DNA of 5,497 nt from Bacillota bacterium. GTDB lineage: Bacteria; Bacillota; Clostridia; Oscillospirales; Butyricicoccaceae. Location: NCBI GenBank assembly GCA_030705725.1, contig JAUZPW010000120.1, positions 1-5,497 on the forward strand, given 5' to 3'. The notes beneath the pieces are model-generated. The model did not search any database. It was given only the letters and a program-made list of their open reading frames with translations, and had not been told where the DNA came from. Made by a program: the position numbers and the translations under genes. This document shows, piece after piece, positions 1-4,676 of this stretch. Positions within the stretch are counted from its first letter, which is position 1. Every line of letters starts with the position of its first letter.

Positions 1-36
1 AGAGGACAGATGGTTCATGGAAAGGAAGGATTCGTA

Positions 37-648
37 ATGTGCGGGCGCTACACGGTCTATACCGAGCAGGAAGTCACGGAAATGCGCGAAATAATAAACG
101 AAATAAACAAGAAATTCGGCTATGACCTTAAAACGAAGACGAGTGAAATATTTCCGACCGACGAGGCGCCGGTGCTCGTCCTGTCGGACGGCGGCGGTGA
201 AGCGGAGCCCCGGCCGATGGCCTGGGGCTTCCCCGGTTGGAACGGACGCGGCGTGATAATAAACGCAAAGGCGGAAACGGTCTTTGAAAAAAAACTTTTC
301 TGCTCCTCTGTGCTCTCCCGCCGCTGCGTTATTCCGTCGACAGGTTTTTTTGAATGGCGGCACGCCGAAAATAAAAAGCAAAAAGATAAATTCCTGATTC
401 GTTTCGCAAACGCTCCCGTTTTATATATGGCGGGCTTTTATAATATTTTCAGCAGGCCCGACGGCTCGTCTTTTCACGGCTTCGTTATACTTACCACCGA
501 AGCGAGCGGAAGCGTCGCTCAGATCCATAGCCGCATGCCCGTCGTGCTGCACCCGGAGGAAAAGCTGCCGTGGCTGAAAGACGACTCCTGCGCGAAGCGG
601 ATATTAAAGCGCAGGGGGCCGGACCTTTTTCTGAGCCTTGTATCGTAG
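37..648 (+). CDS. SRAP-domain (HMCES/YedK-type) abasic-site shielding protein
   Basis: 203 aa. SRAP proteins crosslink covalently to abasic sites in single-stranded DNA through the cysteine exposed after removal of Met1, and so protect the lesion during replication. The diagnostic residues are all visible: the start MCGRYT with Cys2, INAKAE with Asn76, the STGFFEW motif with Glu106, and the H-S-R-M-P motif with His164. Length is typical of the family, so the protein looks complete and active. An in-frame ATG at position 10 would add nine residues and bury the catalytic cysteine. The ATG at 37 is right because Cys2 must follow Met and because a GGAAGGA ribosome site at 24-30 sits six bases upstream. 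The promoter must lie left of the window. The gene ends 13 bp before a terminator shared with the convergent SIS gene. Family assignment is secure; the role in this organism is inferred from the family. Confidence 0.95.
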   Translation: MCGRYTVYTEQEVTEMREIINEINKKFGYDLKTKTSEIFPTDEAPVLVLSDGGGEAEPRPMAWGFPGWNGRGVIINAKAETVFEKKLFCSSVLSRRCVIPSTGFFEWRHAENKKQKDKFLIRFANAPVLYMAGFYNIFSRPDGSSFHGFVILTTEASGSVAQIHSRMPVVLHPEEKLPWLKDDSCAKRILKRRGPDLFLSLVS

Positions 649-661
649 CTTAAATTTATAA

Positions 662-693
662 AAAAATCCTGAGGAGTTACCCTCAGGATTTTT
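662..693. terminator. Bidirectional intrinsic terminator
   Basis: A 13-bp perfect stem (662-674 with 681-693, core ATCCTGAGG/CCTCAGGAT) encloses a 6-base loop and is bounded by an A-run on the left and a T-run on the right. It can therefore terminate transcription in both directions. It lies between the stop of the SRAP gene (648) and the stop of the convergent SIS gene (709). Confidence 0.92.
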
Positions 694-708
694 AAGTTTC
701 AGCATATA

Positions 709-1725
709 TCAATATTCCATCTGACGGTAATATCTTCTGATATTAAGCGAATGGTTGCGCACGCGCTCAAGATGGCAGCTTAAGCGCTCGGTAACGGCAT
801 AAATAACGATCGGGGATACAAATTTGCGAAGATCCTCGTCAAGAGGCAGCTCCACGTTCTTGGTGTCGAAAATGGTGATTTCGTCTGTGATTTTCTTTGC
901 AAAGTTATAAACGCGGTCCATAAGCGGGCGGGTTTCGTCTTCGCCGTAAAGCATGATAAGGCTTGTGTCCTTTTCAACGAGCTCGAGCGTCCCGTGGAAA
1001 AATTCCGCGGCATGGATCGACTTTGTTTTGAGCCACTGCATTTCCTCGAGTATGCACATCGCGTAGTCGTAAGCCTCGCCCCAGAGATTGCCGCTGCCGA
1101 TTACCATGTGATAACCGGTGTCCTTGTGATGCTCCGCGATCTTCCTGCACTGCTCCTCGTGCTGCCCCTTCGCCTTAAGAAGGTACGGCACGATCCCGGC
1201 TATCTGATTCATAAACACGCCGTATTTCGGGAAACAGTCCTTATGGTACATTAATCTTGCAAGGAACGGGATGCTTGTGAGATAAATAGCCTCGCAAAGG
1301 CAGTCGTCCTCCGCAAAGCTGTGGAACAGATAGTCGGCGTATTCGCAGGCCGGCGTGCCTGCGTTCGACACGTACATAACGACGCGGGCTCCCGCTTCCT
1401 TACAGAATTTTGCCGCCGCGACGATCTCTTTCGTATTGCCCGTGCGGGTCGAAAAAACGCAGAGCGAATCCTTGCTGAACCGTTTATGCCCCATAAGCAT
1501 AAATTCTGCGGCGATAACCGCATGCGTTTCGATAGGGCTCTGAGCTTCCATCATATATTTTAAGGATAAGGAGTGCGCGTATGTACCTCCGCAGCCGATC
1601 AGGAATATGTTCGAGTACCCCTTCGCGGAAATCTCATCCGCTGCTTTCTCTATCTGCGGACGCAGCTTAAGCGTGTCGCCCACAATCTTTTCATACCTTG
1701 GGACATCAAAATTAAACATCTCCAT
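709..1725 (-). CDS. SIS-domain sugar-phosphate deglycase, FrlB/FraB-like
   Basis: 338 aa, close to the ~340 aa of E. coli FrlB. That family splits phosphorylated Amadori products (fructoselysine-6-P, fructoseasparagine-6-P, glucoselysine-6-P) into glucose-6-P and an amine or amino acid in the cytosol. Visible features: a first SIS lobe with IGCGGTYAHS (residues 43-52) and FSTRTGNTKE (91-100) for sugar-phosphate binding, a second lobe from about 207 (VIGSGNLWGEA), the AAEFFHG motif with His244, and the C-terminal RRYYxxxEY signature that FrlB shares. Glu228 lies 16 residues before His244, matching my recollection of the Glu214/His230 catalytic spacing in FraB. The start ATG has AGGAGGA eight bases upstream (1734-1740). 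The gene is monocistronic, with its own promoter and a terminator behind it; a DeoR regulator lies directly upstream. No transporter or sugar kinase is in view, so the substrate is unknown. An AgaS-like isomerase or other SIS enzyme is the alternative. Confidence 0.88.
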   Translation of the reverse strand: MEMFNFDVPRYEKIVGDTLKLRPQIEKAADEISAKGYSNIFLIGCGGTYAHSLSLKYMMEAQSPIETHAVIAAEFMLMGHKRFSKDSLCVFSTRTGNTKEIVAAAKFCKEAGARVVMYVSNAGTPACEYADYLFHSFAEDDCLCEAIYLTSIPFLARLMYHKDCFPKYGVFMNQIAGIVPYLLKAKGQHEEQCRKIAEHHKDTGYHMVIGSGNLWGEAYDYAMCILEEMQWLKTKSIHAAEFFHGTLELVEKDTSLIMLYGEDETRPLMDRVYNFAKKITDEITIFDTKNVELPLDEDLRKFVSPIVIYAVTERLSCHLERVRNHSLNIRRYYRQMEY

Positions 1726-1757
1726 AGTTCATATCCTCCTTCTTTCGGGAAACAAAT

Positions 1758-1784
1758 TAAATTGGTTCATGGAGAATCAATTTA
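1758..1784. promoter_or_regulatory. Candidate DeoR operator at the SIS gene start
   Basis: An inverted repeat TAAATTG (1758-1764) and CAATTTA (1778-1784) with 13 bases between occupies the predicted first transcribed bases of the SIS gene, between its -10 box and ribosome site. Within it the minus strand reads GAACCAATT (1768-1760), the same nine bases found at the same kind of position before the DeoR gene. A bound repressor here would block initiation or early elongation. The motif match is seen directly; repressor binding is inferred. Confidence 0.5.
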
Positions 1785-1791
1785 TGCTTTA

Positions 1792-1820
1792 ATATTATCA
1801 AAATAATTCATAATTGTCAA
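1792..1820 (-). promoter_or_regulatory. Sigma-A-type promoter of the SIS gene
   Basis: On the minus strand a perfect -35 TTGACA (1820-1815) is followed after 17 bases by TAATAT (1797-1792) as -10; an overlapping GATAAT is closer to consensus but has 15-bp spacing. Upstream DNA (about 1821-1885) is made of A and T tracts and may act as an UP element. The predicted start of transcription is near 1785. Confidence 0.7.
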
Positions 1821-1843
1821 TTAAGGTTCCAATATTTTTTTAA

Positions 1844-1877
1844 TTTAATTCAAATTATTGCAACCTTTTGAATTAAA
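1844..1877. repeat. AT-rich inverted repeat behind the DeoR gene
   Basis: An 11-bp perfect inverted repeat (1844-1854 TTTAATTCAAA with 1867-1877) with a 12-base loop lies between the DeoR stop codon and the SIS promoter. It has almost no GC and no U-run directly behind it on the minus strand, so it is a poor intrinsic terminator. It may be a weak transcript end, a protein site, or a by-product of the AT-rich tract. Confidence 0.3.
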
Positions 1878-1897
1878 AAAATATATAGCGGTTCAGT

Positions 1898-2662
1898 TCA
1901 GGTCAGAATAACTTCTATTCCGCTTTTCTTCAGGGATTCTACCACCCCTTCCGGCACCTCTCTGTTCGTAATCAGAATATCGATATCCGAAAGCGGGCAT
2001 ACGGAGACAAACGCCTGCTTTGAAAACTTGGTATAGTCGCAAAGCGCGACCACCTTCTGGGACACCTCGATGATTTTGCGTTTTACCCCGACCTCGTCGG
2101 AGTTTGTTATATAGCATCCCGAGCTCAGATCAATAGCGTCGAAGCTTACGAATCCGATTTCCGCGCGCATGCTGCTGATCAGATCCTCCGCAATATAGCC
2201 GCGAAGCGTGTAGTAATCGCTGCGCATCTGCCCGCCGGTAACGGTGACGTTTATCCCCGGAAACGAGGTAAGGTCTCCCGCGATAGCGATGTCATTCGTC
2301 ACAAGGTTTATCCCCGACAGGTCCTTCATAAAGGGGATCATCGCGCGCGTGGTTGTGCCGGCGTCGAAAATAACGGCGCTGTCGTTATTAATAAGCTTTC
2401 TGGCAGCCTCCCCGATACGGTTTTTTTCAGACGGGTTCGTGCTCTTTTTTTCATTGTAGATAAGCTCGTTATAACGTTCGGTTTCGTTGAAAATAGCTCC
2501 GCCGCGGGTCAGAGTAATCGAATCTCCCTCGCCGAGCTTTAAAAGATCACGGCGGACCGTAGCTTTGGAGATTCCGAACGACCGCATAAGCTCTTCGATA
2601 CTGACATATTGGCGCGCCTGCACATATTCTGCAATTCTCGCCAGACGTTCTTCACGGATCAA
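1898..2662 (-). CDS. DeoR-family transcriptional repressor
   Basis: 254 aa, full length for the family. The N-terminal winged helix-turn-helix spans about residues 5-56, with VSIEELMRSFGISKATVRRD (20-39) as the HTH and the LTRGGA wing (51-56). The C-terminal sugar-phosphate sensor domain shows FDAGTTT (99-105), VTNDIAIA (121-128), TGG (142-144) and DYTKF (209-213). DeoR-type proteins usually repress carbohydrate genes and release DNA on binding a phosphorylated sugar. The start is TTG at 2662, because AGGGAGGT lies seven bases upstream and MIREERLARI is the normal DeoR beginning; an upstream in-frame extension to 2740 would run through the operator and has no ribosome site. It lies upstream of the SIS deglycase on the same strand, separated by 172 bp that include the deglycase promoter. 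The inferred target is that enzyme plus itself, with a sugar phosphate as inducer. Confidence 0.93.
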   Translation of the reverse strand: MIREERLARIAEYVQARQYVSIEELMRSFGISKATVRRDLLKLGEGDSITLTRGGAIFNETERYNELIYNEKKSTNPSEKNRIGEAARKLINNDSAVIFDAGTTTRAMIPFMKDLSGINLVTNDIAIAGDLTSFPGINVTVTGGQMRSDYYTLRGYIAEDLISSMRAEIGFVSFDAIDLSSGCYITNSDEVGVKRKIIEVSQKVVALCDYTKFSKQAFVSVCPLSDIDILITNREVPEGVVESLKKSGIEVILT

Positions 2663-2668
2663 AGGATT

Positions 2669-2676
2669 ACCTCCCT
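2669..2676 (-). promoter_or_regulatory. Ribosome binding site fixing the TTG start of the DeoR gene
   Basis: AGGGAGGT on the minus strand lies seven bases before TTG at 2662. No ATG or GTG with comparable spacing exists nearby, so this site decides the start codon. Confidence 0.85.
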
Positions 2677-2690
2677 GATGACATATATTA

Positions 2691-2702
2691 AACCAATTGG
2701 TT
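2691..2702. promoter_or_regulatory. Candidate DeoR autoregulatory operator
   Basis: The perfect 12-bp palindrome AACCAATTGGTT lies between the predicted DeoR transcription start (near 2712) and its ribosome site. On the minus strand it is preceded by G, giving GAACCAATT, which recurs at the SIS gene promoter. The position fits repression of its own gene. Confidence 0.6.
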
Positions 2703-2718
2703 CGTCCATATATTTCTA

Positions 2719-2747
2719 AGTCTATCCAGCTTGCCGTCAAATGTCAA
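2719..2747 (-). promoter_or_regulatory. Sigma-A-type promoter of the DeoR gene
   Basis: On the minus strand a perfect -35 TTGACA (2747-2742) is followed after exactly 17 bases by TAGACT (2724-2719, 4 of 6 to consensus). The predicted start of transcription is near 2712, about 50 bases before the TTG start codon. Confidence 0.6.
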
Positions 2748-2775
2748 GTATGTATAAAAAAGCAGCATTCTCCGT

Positions 2776-2914
2776 TCAAAATGTTTCTATCTGCTTCACT
2801 ATTACCAAGCCTGGAAATTTGTCAAAGAAGCTTCCGCACTGTGTCAAAACCAATCTTCGTTGCTTTTTCCGGCTGAACGCACCATCCGGTGTCGCCTATT
2901 TCAAGCGTAGGCAT
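2776..2914 (-). pseudogene. Possible frameshifted relic of a ~45-aa protein
   Basis: From ATG at 2914 a frame reads MPTLEIGDTGWCVQPEKA and on to TGA at 2822-2824. In the +1 frame directly after it, DKFPGLVIVKQIETF follows, ending at 2776. Removing one T from CTTCTTTGAC (about 2823-2826) joins them into a plausible 45-residue product (TVRKLL-DKFPGLVIV). The central part looks like a small helix-turn-helix plus beta-hairpin, but I do not recognise the family. There is no ribosome site before the ATG. It lies in the 245-bp spacer between the QueG-like terminator and the DeoR promoter. It may be chance; otherwise this spacer holds no gene that I can see. Confidence 0.2.
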
Positions 2915-2945
2915 GATATGAATTATTATGAAAATAAAAAATAAG

Positions 2946-2970
2946 AAAAAAGCCGGGCTTTTTCACCCGG
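2946..2970 (-). terminator. Intrinsic terminator of the QueG-like gene
   Basis: On the minus strand CCGGG (2970-2966), an eight-base loop and CCCGG (2957-2953) are followed by C and six T. It begins 22 bp after the stop codon of the QueG-like gene. Confidence 0.85.
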
Positions 2971-2992
2971 TTTCAAAATGCTATTTAATTTG

Positions 2993-3658
2993 TTATTTGC
3001 GGCATCGGCAAACTTTCATGCATATACCGCAGACAGAGCCCCGGCCTATATCCATAAAATGTTCTCTCATATAAGTGTTGCAGGCCTCGGCGTCAAACAG
3101 TTCGTTCCGTTCGATACCGGCATGCCAGGTTACGCCCTTAATAGCGTGGGCGGGGCAAGCGTTTGCGCAAAGATTGCAGCCGCCGCACGGCGAAACCGCG
3201 GTTTCTGCCGATTGGGCGAGCGGGCAGTCCGTGAAGAGCGTCCCGAGCCTGACCCTTGGCCCAAGCGTTTTGTGAATAAAGAGTGTGCTTTTCCCGACAG
3301 CCCCAAGCCCCGAAAGCACCGCGGCCTTTTTGTGAGAATACCTTCCCGTGTGCGTCCGGCTTCCTCCGGTGTAAATCGTCTGTGAGGCAGCAATGGGGAT
3401 ATATCTGTATCCGTTTTTCTGGAGCAGTGTGCCCGCTTTGAGGATCATCTGGTCGATAAAAGCGTTGACTGTCCTATAATGATGGAAATACGTGTGCGTC
3501 GGAGCGTCTTCAATCTCGTCGACGACCGCGTCCGAAAGAGCCGCCACGACGGTTAAAGCGTACGGGAGGCCTTCCGGCGCGTCGGGCACTTTTGAAAACC
3601 CGACGTCAAAAGCTCCGTTTTCTTTGAGCAGTTCTTCAATTTCGGATTTTATGTCCAT
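2993..3658 (-). CDS. Small QueG-like double [4Fe-4S] cluster protein
   Basis: 221 aa. The signature SGLGAVGKSTLFI (116-128) plus GPRVRLGTLFTD (133-144) is the epoxyqueuosine-reductase (QueG) type block. The first cluster motif is C158-x2-C161-x2-C164-x3-C168-P; the second is C193 with C210-x2-C213-x3-C217, in the same arrangement as the QueG C-terminus. QueG itself is about 380 aa with a cobalamin domain in front and HEAT-like repeats behind; here the region before the signature is only about 115 residues and the chain ends in CRCRK straight after the last cysteines, without the usual C-P. It is therefore a short relative, likely a cytosolic electron-transfer or reductase protein, and not a proven tRNA enzyme. 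ATG 3658 is chosen because GAGGGTGG lies eight bases upstream; a TTG at 3676 would overlap that site. It lies 89 bp behind the csoR gene and may be transcribed with it. Confidence 0.82.
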   Translation of the reverse strand: MDIKSEIEELLKENGAFDVGFSKVPDAPEGLPYALTVVAALSDAVVDEIEDAPTHTYFHHYRTVNAFIDQMILKAGTLLQKNGYRYIPIAASQTIYTGGSRTHTGRYSHKKAAVLSGLGAVGKSTLFIHKTLGPRVRLGTLFTDCPLAQSAETAVSPCGGCNLCANACPAHAIKGVTWHAGIERNELFDAEACNTYMREHFMDIGRGSVCGICMKVCRCRK

Positions 3659-3666
3659 AGGTTTTA

Positions 3667-3674
3667 CCACCCTC
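3667..3674 (-). promoter_or_regulatory. Ribosome binding site fixing the ATG start of the QueG-like gene
   Basis: GAGGGTGG on the minus strand, eight bases before ATG 3658. It overlaps the codons that a start at TTG 3676 would use, which argues for the shorter protein. Confidence 0.7.
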
Positions 3675-3738
3675 AATTCCTAAAATGTAAATAGAAGGTT
3701 TCGTCCTCACCTCTATAACCCATTCTTTTACGTTCATT

Positions 3739-3767
3739 ACGATACACCTATTTCATAAACTTATCAA
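3739..3767 (-). promoter_or_regulatory. Weak candidate promoter for the QueG-like gene
   Basis: On the minus strand TTGATA (3767-3762), 17 bases, then TATCGT (3744-3739), overlapping the last codons of csoR. Each box matches consensus only in part. Readthrough from the csoR promoter is an equally good explanation, since no terminator separates the genes. Confidence 0.25.
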
Positions 3768-4050
3768 TCGCCGTGTTGAGGGCTTCGAGCGCAGCCTTGT
3801 CGCCTGTTTCGACGGCTTCTACAATGCAATGCGAAAGATGCTCCTTGAGAATTTCTTTTCCGATGTTGTTGACGGAGGCTTTGACCGCCGCCAGCTGTAT
3901 CAGTACGTCGGAGCAGTCTCTGCCGTTTTCAACCATTTTTTTCACCGACTCAAAATGGCCTATGGCTCTTGAAATCCGGTTGATGATTGCTTTCAAATCT
4001 TCCTCGTCGTGATGGTGGTTATATGCCTGGCTGCTATTGTTTTCACTCAT
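3748..4050 (-). CDS. csoR: CsoR-type copper-sensing repressor
   Basis: 100 aa, all-helical CsoR/RcnR (DUF156) family. The Cu(I) triad of CsoR is present: Cys46 (RDCSDVL), His71 and Cys75 (HLSHC); the 25- and 4-residue spacings equal those of C36/H61/C65 in the founding CsoR. This argues against the formaldehyde sensor FrmR (no third Cys) and the persulfide sensor CstR (Cys in place of His). An N-terminal tail with HHH (12-14) precedes helix 1. Such proteins are tetramers that leave DNA when they bind metal. The start is ATG 4050 with GGAGGCGG upstream; a longer in-frame reading to 4119 would run through the operator and promoter. No copper ATPase or chaperone gene lies nearby: the next gene on this strand is the QueG-like Fe-S protein. 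Self-regulation is indicated by the palindrome at its transcription start. Confidence 0.9.
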   Translation of the reverse strand: MSENNSSQAYNHHHDEEDLKAIINRISRAIGHFESVKKMVENGRDCSDVLIQLAAVKASVNNIGKEILKEHLSHCIVEAVETGDKAALEALNTAIDKFMK

Positions 4051-4066
4051 TTTAACCGCCTCCTTA

Positions 4067-4083
4067 ATCCCCCTCTGGGGGAT
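4067..4083. promoter_or_regulatory. Candidate CsoR operator
   Basis: The perfect palindrome ATCCCCC-TCT-GGGGGAT (7-bp arms, 3-base centre) starts at the predicted transcription start of csoR (near 4084) and ends a few bases before the ribosome site. GC-rich C-run/G-run palindromes of this kind are known operators of CsoR/RcnR proteins, so autoregulation is the likely use. Confidence 0.72.
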
Positions 4084-4090
4084 ATTTTTT

Positions 4091-4119
4091 ATTATAATAG
4101 CTTCATAAAAAAGATGCAA
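4091..4119 (-). promoter_or_regulatory. Promoter of csoR
   Basis: On the minus strand a perfect -10 TATAAT (4096-4091) lies 17 bases after TTGCAT (4119-4114), which keeps only the TTG of the -35 consensus. The weak -35 overlaps the right-hand terminator hairpin. The predicted start is near 4084, at the edge of the palindromic operator. Confidence 0.65.
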
Positions 4120-4138
4120 GCCCTCTTGGGCCCGCGTC
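4107..4138 (-). terminator. Intrinsic terminator insulating csoR from upstream transcription
   Basis: On the minus strand GACGC pairs with GCATC (one G-U), followed inward by a 2x2 internal loop and GCCC/GGGC around a 4-base loop; six T follow directly (4112-4107). It would stop transcripts arriving from the toxin/immunity region just before the csoR promoter, and its 3' arm doubles as the -35 region. Confidence 0.6.
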
Positions 4139-4424
4139 TATTATTTGCCTTTTCCGAAACAAAAACTGCTTATTGTCGTGTCCAATGAGAAAGACCGCAA
4201 GGCTCCGTCCGTGGCCATTAGCCTTTTCAAGACCATAAACGGGCGTTAATCAAGAGACAACACCTTTCAATTGGTGCTGTGTTACAAGAATATTACAGAT
4301 TTTTACTGCGCAATATCTGCAGAGAAAGATGCTTGCCGCCGTGAACCAACGTGTCGCCCTTTGTCGCGTTTTGATGGCGAACAGGAGAAAGTACGCCCCC
4401 TTGCTAGCAGCGGCGATCGTGTAG

Positions 4425-4455
4425 CCTTTGTGCGGCACGTTCCGCGCTCAAAAGG
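4425..4455. repeat. GC-rich hairpin
   Basis: CCTTT (4425-4429) pairs with AAAGG (4451-4455), and GTGCGG (4430-4435) pairs with CCGCGC (4442-4447, one G-T) around a 6-base loop; three bases bulge out on the right side. There is no U-run on either strand. It has the same GCCTTTGTGC beginning as the minus strand of the 4528-4557 hairpin. Confidence 0.4.
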
Positions 4456-4527
4456 TCAGCCGAAAATACGGCTTGCTCCTCCTCAAAACGAGCATAAACC
4501 ACAGGGTCGAAAGTAGTGCAGGTTAAA

Positions 4528-4586
4528 GGCTTTATGCCGCTTTCGCGGCACAAAGCCGATAAACACCGACCGGCAAAGCCGTTCGG
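4528..4586. other. Tandem GC-rich hairpins downstream of the immunity gene
   Basis: Hairpin A: GGCTTT (4528-4533) and TGCCGC (4535-4540) pair with GCGGCA (4545-4550) and AAAGCC (4552-4557), 12 bp with one A-C mismatch. On the minus strand its loop is GAAA, a GNRA tetraloop, and TTT follows the stem. Hairpin B: CCGACCGGC (4566-4574) pairs with GCCGTTCGG (4578-4586), 8 of 9 bp, loop AAA. Read on the minus strand they come 80-140 bases after the immunity gene and could form its 3' end, though the U-run is too short for a classic terminator. A structured RNA or a REP-like element is the alternative. Confidence 0.45.
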
Positions 4587-4592
4587 GGATTG

Positions 4593-4676
4593 ATGACTCT
4601 TTATTGGTATACCTGTGACATTTCTGTACTTCCGACTTAAGTAGTCGAATTAGGGCTATAATGTCTCTTTATTGGT
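4593..4676. repeat. Imperfect 16-bp direct repeat, 68 bp apart
   Basis: ATGACTCTTTATTGGT (4593-4608) and ATGTCTCTTTATTGGT (4661-4676) differ at one base. The right copy covers the last codons and stop of the immunity gene; the left copy lies outside it. Between them is a short inverted repeat CGACT/AGTCG (4633-4647). It may mark a small duplication or a recombination scar at the end of the toxin/immunity module. Confidence 0.5.

Larger units (their letters stand above)
4139..4668. other. 530-bp stretch without a convincing gene; probable mobile-element remnant
   Basis: No frame here has both a good ribosome site and recognisable protein. Two start-less frames look somewhat protein-like: plus strand 4109-4246, ending in SVAISLFKTINGR, and minus strand 4649-4407, containing FDPVVYARFEEEQAVFSAD. 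They face each other and could be broken genes. A 31-codon plus-strand frame (4329-4424) has only a purine-rich stretch before ATG. Several GC-rich hairpins and one direct repeat lie in the right half. GC content rises sharply around 4330-4590 compared with the flanking AT-rich immunity gene, suggesting a patchwork. I read this as decayed accessory DNA. Confidence 0.45.

Noticed and set aside
10..36. Upstream ATG extending the SRAP protein by nine residues
   Set aside because: The catalytic cysteine must be residue 2, and the ribosome site at 24-30 serves the ATG at 37.
2663..2740. N-terminal extension of the DeoR protein to 2740
   Set aside because: It would place the operator and -10 region inside the coding sequence, has no ribosome site, and adds residues before the standard DeoR beginning.
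2978..3393. Long frames on both strands overlapping the QueG-like gene
   Set aside because: They are mirror frames of a gene with clear Fe-S motifs and carry no motifs of their own.
3659..3737. Short minus-strand frame (34 codons from ATG 3737) between csoR and the QueG-like gene
   Set aside because: No ribosome site, and it runs into the QueG-like gene in another frame; most likely chance.
4051..4119. N-terminal extension of CsoR to 4119
   Set aside because: It covers the promoter and GC palindrome; the ATG at 4050 has an excellent ribosome site and gives the normal family length.
4199..4225. AAGGCT/AGCCTT inverted repeat followed by TTTTC on the plus strand, as a terminator
   Set aside because: Six-base stem with a 15-base loop and a very short T-run; too weak to call.
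4329..4424. 31-codon basic peptide frame with AGAGAAAG directly before ATG
   Set aside because: The purine stretch touches the start codon, so spacing is wrong for a ribosome site, and no family is recognised.
4250..4438. Minus-strand 62-codon frame
   Set aside because: No ribosome site and no recognisable features; it lies opposite other equally open frames in the GC-rich stretch.
4271..4516. Plus-strand 81-codon frame starting at TTG
   Set aside because: No ribosome site, composition rich in Arg, Pro and Lys typical of GC-rich non-coding frames, and it overlaps hairpins and another open frame.
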